Assembly (NCBI RefSeq): GCF_000429025.1
Contig: NZ_KE386834.1
Coordinates: 522,891 to 586,890 of the forward strand
DNA: 64,000 nucleotides
Origin: Actinospineispora spinosispora DSM 44797
GTDB taxonomy: Bacteria; Actinomycetota; Actinomycetes; Mycobacteriales; Pseudonocardiaceae
Direction: 5' to 3'
Below the pieces are notes generated by a model that saw only the letters and a program-made list of their open reading frames with translations, did not search any database and was not told the DNA's origin. A program made the translations under genes and the position numbers. This document shows, one piece after another, positions 15,770 to 25,600 of the stretch; positions within the stretch are counted from its first letter, which is position 1, and each line of letters starts with the position of its first letter.

Positions 15770-18700
15770 TTGTCTGACTCGAGGCGTATCCACGATGTCG
15801 TACCGCTGTCGCCGTTGCAGTCCGGGTTGTTCTTCCACGCGACCTCCGGCGACGCCGATGTGTACCGCTACCAGGTGGAACTGGAGATTCAGGGCCCGCT
15901 GGACGCGGCCCTGCTGCGACGCTGCGCCGACGCACTCCTGGAGCGGCACACCGCGCTGCGCACCGGATACCTGGCGGAGGAGACCGACGAACCGGTCGGT
16001 GTCGTCCTCGACGGGGTGAGCGTTCCCTGGCAGGAGGTCGACCTGACCGACGTGCCGGAGCCGGCGTCCCGGCTGCGCGGGCTCGCGGTCGGTGAACGCA
16101 CCCGGCCGCTGCCGCTCGACGACCCGCCGCTGCTGCGCATGCTGCTGGTCAGGGTGGCGCCGGGCCGATCTGTGCTGGTTCTCACGGTGCACCACATCGT
16201 GCTGGATGGCTGGTCGATGCCGGTCCTACTGCGGGAGCTGTTCGCGCTGTACGCCGCCGGGGGTGACGGCACGGCGCTCCGCGCCGCGCGCCCGTTCCGC
16301 GACTACCTGGCCTGGCTCGCCGCGAAGGAAGAGCAGGACCCGCTCGCCCGGTGGCGGACGTCGTTGGAGGGGTTGAGCGGACCGACGCTCATCGGTACCC
16401 CGGGCTCGCCCGCCGACCTGCCGGTGCGCCTGCCGGTCGAACTGGACCGGGAGCTGTCCGGCCGGTTGACGAGGATGGCGCGGGAGCAGGGTGTCACGCT
16501 CAACACGGTGCTCTCGGTGCTCTGGGGGCTGCTGCTGAGCAGCGTCGCCGGGCGAACCGACATCGTGTTCGGCAGCACGGTGACCGGACGTCCCTCGGAC
16601 CTGCCGGGTGCGGCCGACATGGTCGGGCTGTTCATCAACACGGTCCCGCTGCGGGTCCGGCTCGACCCGGGCGAGACCGTCGCGCAGCTGCTGCGACGGG
16701 TGCAGGACGAGCAGGTCGCGCTGCTGGACAGCCATCACGTCGGGCTCGGCCGGTTGCAGCGCGAGGCGGGTTTCGCGCCGCTGTTCGACACGCTGTTCGT
16801 GCTGGAGAGCTACCCCGGCGGTGAGCTGGGCGAGCTGCTGGCCGGTACCGGGCTGACCGTCGTTCCTCGGTCCGGCCAGGACGCGACGCACTATCCGCTG
16901 GTGCTGGTCGCGGTGCCGGGCGACCCGATGACCCTGCTGCTCAAGTACCAGCCCGCCGCGATCCCTCGGGAGCGTGTCGAGCAGCTGGCGAACCGGTTGC
17001 CGGAGCTGGCGGCGGAGCTCACCGAGCACCCGGACCGCCTGGTCGTCGCACTCGCCTCGCGCGCCGACGCCGAGGCGCGGCTGGTCGAGTCGTGGAACGA
17101 CACCGAAGCACCCACGACCGACGCGACACTGGTGGACCTGGTCGAACAGTGGGCGGACCGGACGCCTGATGCGCCGGCGGTCCGCTGGTCCGGCGGTGAG
17201 CTGACCTACCGCGACCTCGACGAACAGGCCAACGCCCTCGCGCACCGCCTGATCGAGCAGGGTGTGGGCGCCGAGACGCCGGTGGGCCTGTACCTGTCTC
17301 GTTCACCGGACCTGGTCATCGCGATGCTGGCGGTAGGAAAGGCGGGCGGCGCGTTCGTCCCCCTGGACCCGGACTGGCCCGCCCTCAGAACCCAGTCGGT
17401 CGTAGCCAACGCACAAATCACCACGATCTGCACCCCCGCCCCCTCTCCCGATGGCACGAATGTGGCTTTAGGGACGTTGAACGTCCCTAAAGCCACGTTC
17501 GTGCCGGTCGATCGGGGTGGGGTGGGGGTCGGGGGGCGGCCGGAGCGGTGGGGTGACGGTGAGCAGGTCGCCTATGTGATCTACACGTCTGGGTCCACCG
17601 GAACGCCCAAGGGGGCGATGATCCGGCATCGGTCGATCGCCAATCGGATGGTGTGGCAGCAGGGGTTGCTGGGGTTCGGGCCGGGGGACGTCGCGCTGTT
17701 CAAGGCGCCGCTCGGGTTCGACATCTCGATCAACGAGATCTTCCTGCCGCTGACCACCGGCGCGGTGCTGGCGATCGCGGAGCCCGGGGCCGAGCGCGAC
17801 GTCCAGTCGCTCGTGCGGCTGATCGCGCGGGAGCGGGTCAGCTTCTGCTACCTGGTGTCCTCGATGCTCGCCGCGATGCTGGAGCTGCCCGAGTTCACCG
17901 GTTCCTCGGGCTCGCTGCGGCACGTGTGGTGCGGTGGTGAGCTGCTCACCCCGGAGCTGTTCGCGCGGTTCCGCGCGTCGGTGGATGCCACGATGTACCA
18001 CGGCTACGGCCCCGCCGAGGCCACGATCGGCGTCACCCACGAGATCTACCGCGCCGACGGCCTGCGCGACGGTGCGACGATCGGACGTCCCAACCCGAAC
18101 ACCCGGGTGCAGGTACTCGACGAGTTCCTCCGGCCCGTGCCGATCGGCGTGGTCGGCGAGCTGTACGTCGGCGGGCTGCTGCTCGGCCGGGGTTACGTCG
18201 GTGATCCGGTCCGGACCGCCGACCGGTTCGTCGCGGACCCGTTCGGCGCGGCGGGCGAGCGGCTCTACCGCACCGGCGACCTGGCCTGTTGGCTGCCCGA
18301 CGGTCGGTTGAGGTTCGCCGGCCGGGGCGACAACCAGGTCAAGATCCGCGGCATGCGGGTGGAGCTGGAGGAGATCGAGTCGGTGCTCGCCGGGCATCCC
18401 GACCTCACCCAGGCCGTGGTGCTCGCACCGCTCGACGACACCGGGACCGCGCGGCTGGTCGGGTTCTACGCGGCTCGCGACGGTGCCGTCTCACCCGCGG
18501 TTCTGCGGAGCTGGCTCAAGGCACGGCTGGCCGAACACATGGTGCCGGCCGAGCTGGTCGAGCTGCCGTCGCTGCCGATCCAGCCGTCCGGCAAGGTCGA
18601 TCGTGCGGAGCTGGCCAAGGCCGTTCCGCAGCCGAGCACCGAGTCGGTCGCGCCGGGCACGGCGACGGAGAAGCGCCTCCTGGAACTGTTCCGCACCGTC

Positions 18701-19666
18701 CTGGCACGTGAGGACCTCGGGGTCACCGACGACTTCTTCGCGTTCGGCGGGCACTCACTGCTGGCCACCCGGCTGGTCGTCGCGATCCGGTCGGAGTTCG
18801 AGCAACCGTTCGCCGTGCGCTCGCTGCTGGAGCAGCCGACCGTCGCGGAGCTGGCCGTGCTGCTGGACTCGGGCCAGGATCTGGCACGTCCGGCGTCGGG
18901 GGTGCTGTTCCCGCTGCGCCGGGACGGCTCGGGGCCACCGCTGTTCTGTGTCCACCCGGTGAGCGGGCTCGCCCAGGCCTACTCGGGTCTGCTCGGGGAG
19001 CTGCCGGACCGGCCGATCTACGGCCTGCAGGCACGCAGCCTCGTCACCGACACCGGTCTGCCGGTCGATCTGGAGGACATGGCCGAGCAGTACGTGCGGG
19101 AGATCCGCGAGGTGGCGCCGGCCGGGCCGTACCACCTGCTCGGCTGGTCGCTCGGCGGCACCGTCGCGCACCTGATGGCGTGCCTGCTCGTCGAGGCGGG
19201 TGAACGGGTGGAGACGCTCGCATTGCTCGACTCGATCCCGGGCCGGCTGCTCGGATCGGTCGACGAGAGCTGGTCGCTGGAACGGGGGCTCGCCCAGCTT
19301 CTGCGGGTGAGCGGTTACCCGGTGGACGCGGACCAGCTGGACCCCGGCCGCGCGCTGGAGACCATCGCCGGCGACGGCTCGCTCGGGGCGTTCACCAGCG
19401 ACGACCTGTGCAATGTCGCGCTCAGCTGGCGCCACTCGGCGGGGCTGACGGCCAGGACGAACCCGGTGTACCCGGGGGAGCTGGAGCTGTTCCAGGCCGA
19501 GCGGGACGCGGACGGCCGCGATCTCGCCCAGGCATGGAAACCCCAGGTCAGCGGACCGATCCAGGTGCACCACGTGGACGCGACGCACTGGGACATGGCA
19601 TTGCCGGGACCGCTTGCGCAGGTCGCGGCACGGCTACTCGCACGACCGGCGAAGGGTGGAGCATGA
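15770..19666 (+). CDS. NRPS 1: C-A(hOrn)-T-TE, terminal siderophore module
   Basis: A 1298-residue termination module. Condensation domain begins PLSPLQSGLFFHA with active site HHIVLDG (His141). Adenylation domain: A3 YTSGSTGTPKG (Tyr605); signature residues read DINYWGGIGK, the code known for N5-hydroxyornithine modules of coelichelin- and erythrochelin-type synthetases. Carrier Ser996 in GGHSLL; type I thioesterase with GWSLGG (Ser1127), LLDS and ATHWDMA. Release by cyclised hydroxyornithine or hydrolysis is likely. The TTG at 15770 is chosen (starts MSDSRRIHDVVPLSPLQ, GGAGG upstream); an in-frame TTG exists at 15746. Oddity: a 53-bp palindrome (17453-17505) lies in frame between motifs A2 and A3, adding about 13-18 residues. 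Coupled to NRPS 2 by ATGA. Confidence 0.9.
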   Translation: MSDSRRIHDVVPLSPLQSGLFFHATSGDADVYRYQVELEIQGPLDAALLRRCADALLERHTALRTGYLAEETDEPVGVVLDGVSVPWQEVDLTDVPEPASRLRGLAVGERTRPLPLDDPPLLRMLLVRVAPGRSVLVLTVHHIVLDGWSMPVLLRELFALYAAGGDGTALRAARPFRDYLAWLAAKEEQDPLARWRTSLEGLSGPTLIGTPGSPADLPVRLPVELDRELSGRLTRMAREQGVTLNTVLSVLWGLLLSSVAGRTDIVFGSTVTGRPSDLPGAADMVGLFINTVPLRVRLDPGETVAQLLRRVQDEQVALLDSHHVGLGRLQREAGFAPLFDTLFVLESYPGGELGELLAGTGLTVVPRSGQDATHYPLVLVAVPGDPMTLLLKYQPAAIPRERVEQLANRLPELAAELTEHPDRLVVALASRADAEARLVESWNDTEAPTTDATLVDLVEQWADRTPDAPAVRWSGGELTYRDLDEQANALAHRLIEQGVGAETPVGLYLSRSPDLVIAMLAVGKAGGAFVPLDPDWPALRTQSVVANAQITTICTPAPSPDGTNVALGTLNVPKATFVPVDRGGVGVGGRPERWGDGEQVAYVIYTSGSTGTPKGAMIRHRSIANRMVWQQGLLGFGPGDVALFKAPLGFDISINEIFLPLTTGAVLAIAEPGAERDVQSLVRLIARERVSFCYLVSSMLAAMLELPEFTGSSGSLRHVWCGGELLTPELFARFRASVDATMYHGYGPAEATIGVTHEIYRADGLRDGATIGRPNPNTRVQVLDEFLRPVPIGVVGELYVGGLLLGRGYVGDPVRTADRFVADPFGAAGERLYRTGDLACWLPDGRLRFAGRGDNQVKIRGMRVELEEIESVLAGHPDLTQAVVLAPLDDTGTARLVGFYAARDGAVSPAVLRSWLKARLAEHMVPAELVELPSLPIQPSGKVDRAELAKAVPQPSTESVAPGTATEKRLLELFRTVLAREDLGVTDDFFAFGGHSLLATRLVVAIRSEFEQPFAVRSLLEQPTVAELAVLLDSGQDLARPASGVLFPLRRDGSGPPLFCVHPVSGLAQAYSGLLGELPDRPIYGLQARSLVTDTGLPVDLEDMAEQYVREIREVAPAGPYHLLGWSLGGTVAHLMACLLVEAGERVETLALLDSIPGRLLGSVDESWSLERGLAQLLRVSGYPVDADQLDPGRALETIAGDGSLGAFTSDDLCNVALSWRHSAGLTARTNPVYPGELELFQAERDADGRDLAQAWKPQVSGPIQVHHVDATHWDMALPGPLAQVAARLLARPAKGGA
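17453..17505. repeat. Palindromic element family B, in frame inside NRPS 1
   Basis: Arms of 26 bp (starting GGCACGAATGTGGCTTTA, one mismatch) flank a single central G. It is read through as GTNVALGTLNVPKATFV, between adenylation motifs A2 and A3. An almost identical palindrome lies between convergent genes at 40177-40225, where it looks like a bidirectional terminator. Bases flanking it are unusual: CA-rich to the left, G-tract-rich to the right (17517-17555). Confidence 0.92.
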
Positions 19667-22600
19667 CCGACAGCGATCTTGCCGCACGGCGGGCCGCTCT
19701 CCTGCGCAAGCGTCTCGCGCAAGCGGGCGTGAGCGGTGGCTCCCAGCAGAAGCAGATCACTCGGCGCTCCGACCCGACGAGCGCACCGCTGTCGCCTGCC
19801 CAGCGGCGCATGTGGGTTCTCGACCGCGCGGATCCCTCGGGTGTCGCCTACAACGTGTGCCTCGACGTCACCTTCACCGGCCGCCTGGACGTCCCGGCGC
19901 TGCGGGAGGCCTTCCGCGATCTGGTGGCCCGGCAGGAGGTACTGCGCACCCGCTACCCACTGGGCCCCGACCAGCTGCCTCTCCAGCGCATCGACCCGGC
20001 ACCGGACGACTACCCGATCCCGCTGGTCGAGCGGCCGGCGGAAGAGGTCGACGAGCTGCTGACCGAACTGTCCGGCCACCGCTTCGACCTGGCCAGGGAC
20101 TGGCCGATGCGCCTGGCCCTCTACCGGACCGGAGAGAACGAACACCGCCTGGGCCTGGTCGTACACCACATAGCCTGGGACGGCGGCACCTGGCCGGTCA
20201 TCTCGAAAGACCTGACCGACGCCTACACCCACCAACAGCGAACGCAAGAACGGCAAGCCCAGCAGGCACAAGCCCAGCAACAGCAAACGCAACAACAGCA
20301 GGCCCAGCAGGCACAAACCCGGCAACAGCAAACGCAGCAAGGACAACCAGCAGTAGAGCCGGCTCCGCGAGTCTCCGAAGGAGTTCCGGCGAAGGCCGGC
20401 GCAGTGAATGTCCGCGATCAGGCTCCCGAGCCGAGCGGCGGCTCCCAGGGCGACGACAAGCGCGCGCCCGGCGACGAAGGAGCTTGTTTTTCTGGGAGTA
20501 CCCCAGCGAGCGCCAGCGAGCCGGGGTGGTCACAGAAAAACTCCGCGCGAAACAGGCCCAAAAATACAGAGATCCAGTACGCAGACTGGGCCTCCGTCCA
20601 GGCCGATGCCAGGGCGCAGCCGGCCGACCGTGACTACTGGGTGGAGCGGCTCGCCGGCCTGCCCGGCGCGCTGCCCCTACCGGCGGACAGCCCGGGGGAA
20701 CGCGGCGGCGGCCGGGTGTCGATGAGGTTCGGCCGGGACGAGACCGCTCGGTTCACCGCGCTCGCCGCCGCCCGGTCGGTCACCCCGTTCACCGCTCTGA
20801 TCGCCGCGTTCGGTGCGCTGCTGCACCGCTACGGCGCGGGCACCGATCTGCCGATCGGTTCGGCGAGTATGAACCGGGACAATGCGCAGACGCAGGCGTT
20901 GATCGGCAACTTCGGCAACACCCTGCTGCTGCGGCTCGACGCGGCGGGCGACCCGAGTTTCGCCGAGCTGGTGCGCCGCGCCGACGAGGTGTGCTCCGGC
21001 GGGTTCGCCCACCAGGACATGCCGTATGACCAGGTCGTGGCGGCCTTGCGGGAGCGGGGCACAGACGGTGACCTGTTCAACGTCATGTTGCTGTTCCTCA
21101 CCCAGGGGATGGTCGGGCCGGAGCTGCCGGGCGTCGACACGAGCTGGCGCACCGTGCACAACGGGACGACCCAGTTCGACCTGTCGCTCGAAGCGTTCCT
21201 GATCGACGGTGACCTGGAGATCGAGGCGACGTACTCGGCCGAGCTGTTCTCCGCCTCGCGGGTCACCGAGCTGCTGACCGACCTGCGCGGCCTGCTGCGC
21301 CAGGTCGCGGAGGATCCCCTGGCCCCGTTGTCCGCGCTCACCGTCCACGACTGGGGTGTCGAGACACCTCGGGCGCTGCCGAGCGCAACACCCACGCAGG
21401 CCGGTGACCAGGAGATCGAGCACCGCCTGCGCGCGCTGATGGCCGAGCTGCTTGAGTACGACGAGGTCCCGGCCGACGAGGACTTCTTCACCCTCGGCGG
21501 CAACTCGCTGCTGGCGACGAAGCTGGTCGCGCAGGTGCGGTCGGCGTTCGGCGCGGACGTCTCGGTGCGCACGATCGCGGAGAACCGCACTGCCGCGCGG
21601 CTCGCCTCGGTCATCTCCGGTTTCGGCCGCGCGGCCGACTGGCGTGAGGTGACCAAGAGCCCGGACATCGGCACCCGCCCGCTGTCGGTGCCGCAGCACG
21701 CGCTGTGGTTCCTGCACCAGATGACCGGGCCGTCGCCGGACTACAACCTGGCGTTCGCCCGCCGCCTGACCGGTGGTGTCGACCAGCCCGCGTTGCGGGC
21801 GGCGATCGCCGACCTCGTCGACCGGCACGACGTCCTGCGCGGCGTCATCAGCTCGGACGGGGTCGACGTACTCGACGTGGACACCGCCGCAGAGAAGGGC
21901 GCCCGGCTGCGGGTCGTCGAGTGTGGCGCCGACGAGCTGGACGCGGCGATCGACCGCGAGCTGCGCTACGAGTTCCGGCTCGATGCGGAACCCGCGTTCC
22001 GGCCGACGCTGTTGCGGACCGGCGCCGAGGAAGTACTGCTGATCCTGGCGCACCACACGGTGTCCGACGAGTGGTCCGAGACCGTGCTGTGCGCTGACCT
22101 GAGCACCGCCTACCGGGCGCGGGTCGGTGGCGCGGCACCGAAGTACGACGAGCTTCCCGTCGGCTACGCCGACTACGCCCGCTGGCAGCGCGGCGCACTG
22201 GACGGCGCGGAGCTGGAGCAGCAGCGCGCGTTCTGGCGGGAGACCCTGCGTGACCTGCCGGAGCAGGTCACGTTGCCGACCGACCGCCCCCGGCCGGCGG
22301 AGCCGTCGACCGGTGGTGACCTGGTGACGGTGCCGCTGCCGCGTCCGGTGCTGACCGGGCTGCGCGCGCTGGCGTCCGCGACCGGGAGCTCACCGTTCAT
22401 CGTGTGGCACGCCCTCGTCGGGCTGCTGCTGGCCCGCAACGGTGCCGGTACCGACATCCCGGTCGGTACGCCGGTCGCGGGCCGTGGGTCCAGCTCGCTG
22501 CACGGTCTGGTCGGCATGTTCGTCAACAGCGTCGTGCTGCGGACCGACCTGAGCGGCAACCCGACGTTCCGTGAGCTGGTCGCCCGCGTCTCCGACGCGG

Positions 22601-25600
22601 ATGTCAGCGCGTTCGCCAACCAGGACCTGCCGTTCGAGCGGGTCGTCGACCTCGTCGCGCCGCCCCGTGTGCTCGGCCGGTCGCCGCTGTTCCAGACCAT
22701 GGTCGTCTACGGTGACGCCACACCGCCCACGCTGGGTCTGCCCGGCATCGAGGACGAGCCGCTGCCGGTACGGCTCGAGATCGCCAAGTTCGACCTGAGT
22801 TTCACCCTCATCGACACCGACGCCGACGAGCCGTCCGCGAGCATCCGGTACAGCACCGCGCTGTTCGACCGGAGCACCGCCGCACGGCTCGCCGCCGAGC
22901 TGCGCCAGCTCGCCGAACAGGTCGCCGCCGACCCGGACCTGCCGCTGGCCCGCATCGAGCACCTGCCGCCGGCCGAGCGCGACCAGATGCTGCACGGCTG
23001 GAACGACACCCGGGCGGCCACCTCGGACGTCACGCTGCCGGAGATGTTCGACGCGCAGGTGCGCGCGACACCGGACGCGGTCGCCGTCGTGTGCGGCGAC
23101 CGGGAACTGACCTACCGCGAGCTCGACCGCTGGTCGGGCGGGCTGGCCGCGGAGCTACGCCGCCGTGGCGTCGGGCCGGAGCGCACGGTCGGCATCCACC
23201 TGGAACGGTCCCTGGAGATGATCGTCGCGCTGCTCGCGGTACAGCGCAGCGGCGGCGTGTTCGTCCCGCTGGAGCCGTCCTGGCCGGCGCGGCGCATCGC
23301 CGACACCCTGGCCACCTCACGCCCGGTCCTCGTGCTCTCGCAGGACCCGCTGAGCTGGACGGACGTACCGGCGATAGCGGTCGCGGAGTCGTCCGAGGAA
23401 GCGCCGCCGCTCCCGGATCTGGACCCGGAGAACCTCGCGTACGTCATGTACACGTCCGGGTCGACCGGCGTGCCGAAGGGCGCGATGATCCGGCACCGGG
23501 CCATCGCGAACCGGCTGCTGTGGCAGATCGACATGCTCGGTTTCGGTCCCGGGGACGCGGCTCTGTTCAAGGCGCCGCTCGGGTTCGACATCTCGATCAA
23601 CGAAATCTTCCTGCCGCTCGTCTGCGGTGCCCGGCTCGTGGTGTGCGAACCCGGGCTGGAACGCGAGGTCGACGAGCTGGCCGCGCTGATCGGCAGGCAG
23701 CGGGTCACGTTCTGCTACCTCACCTCGTCGATGCTGGAGCTGCTCCTGGGCGTCGGTCGGCAGGGCGAGCTGACCTGCCTGCGGCACGTGTGGTGCGGCG
23801 GCGAGCTGCTCACCCCCGAGCTGTTCGCCCGCTTCCGGTCCCAGGTCGACGCGACGCTCTACCACGGCTACGGCCCGGCGGAGGCGACCATCGGGGTCAG
23901 CCACGAGATCTATCGCGAGGGCCACGAGCGCGGCGCCGTCACGATCGGCAAGCCCAACCCGAACACCGCGATCTACCTGCTCGACGAGCAGCTGCGCGCG
24001 GTCTCGGTCGGGGTCGCGGGCGAAATCCATCTCGGCGGCCTGCCGCTGGCGCGCGGCTACGTCGGTGAGCCGGTCCGCACCGCGGAACGGTTCGTCGCGG
24101 ACCCCTTCGGATCGGCCGGTTCGCGCCTGTACCGCACCGGCGACCTGGCCAGATGGCGGAGCGACGGGGTGCTGGAGTTCCTCGGCCGCGCCGACAACCA
24201 GATCAAGATCCGGGGTATGCGGGTCGAGCTGGAGGAGATCGAAGCCGCGCTCGCCCGGCACCCCGACGTGCGTCAGTGCGCGGTCCGTACCCACGAGGGC
24301 CCGACCACCCGGCTGGTCGGCTACCAGGTGCCGGTCGAGGGCACCGGCCTCGACAGCGCAACCCTGCGGGACTGGCTCACCGGGCAGCTTCCCTCGCACA
24401 TGGTGCCGGACACGATCGTCACTCTGGACGCGTTGCCGATGCTTCCCTCTGGCAAGATCGACCGCGCCGCGCTGCCCGCCCCGGTCCTCACCCGAGGCAG
24501 CTCCCGTGCCCCCAGCGGCGAACGGGAGACTCAGCTCGCGGCGCTGTTCGCCGAGGTACTGGGGTTGAGCGACCCGGGAGCCGAGGACGACTTCTTCTCA
24601 CTCGGCGGCGACAGCATCTCCTCCATCGCGCTGGTATCGGCGGCCCGGGGGCTGGGACTGCGGTTCACCGTGCGCGACGTGTTCGCCGCACCGACGATCG
24701 CCGCGCTCGCGCCGCTCGTCACCGACGTCGAACCGGACACCGAGATCGCCGAGGGGCCCGACGACCGCACCGAGCTGCCGCTGTCGCCGTTGCAGCGGGG
24801 ACTGGTGTTCCATTCGCTCGCCGACGAGACCGTCGCCGACGCCTACCTCGCCCAACCTGTCCTGACCTTCACCGGCGGCGTCGACCCGGAGCGTCTGCGC
24901 GCCGCGCTGCACGCGGTCGTGCACCGGCACGACAGCCTGCGCGCCGCGTTCCTGCACGAGGGACGGCGCGACCCGGTCGCGGTGATCGCCGAGACGGTCG
25001 AGGTGCCGTGGGACGAGGTGGACCTGCGCGACGCTAATGCGTCGACAACGAACCTTCGTGGTCAACGCACTACCGAGGACCGCTGGACCGAGCTGCGCCG
25101 CGAGCGCAGCACCCGATTCAGGCTGGACCGCGCGCCGCTGATGCGCGCCACCCTGGCCCGGGTCGGCGAGGACGAGCACCGGCTGCTGCTGACCAACCAC
25201 CACCTGCTGCTCGACGGCTGGTCACTGCCGCTGCTGGTCACCGACCTGCTGGCCGCCTACGCCGACGGTTCGCTGCCGCCCGCGCCCGGCCAGTACCCGC
25301 GCTACCTGGACTGGCTGGCCCGACGCGACCACGCCGCCGCCGAGCAGGCCTGGCGCACCGCACTGGACGGCGTCACCGGACCGACGCTGCTGGCCGGCGT
25401 CGAGGAGCACCCCTACCAACCGTCCGAGCAGCTGCGGTTGCAGCTCGGACCTGACCTGACCGCCGACCTGACGACGCTCGCCCGTGCGCACGGCGTCACG
25501 CTCAACAGTGTCTTGATGGCCGGCTGGGGAACGCTGCTCGGCGTCCTGACCGGTGAGCCGGACGTGCTGTTCGGCATGACCGTGTCCGGCAGGCCGACCG

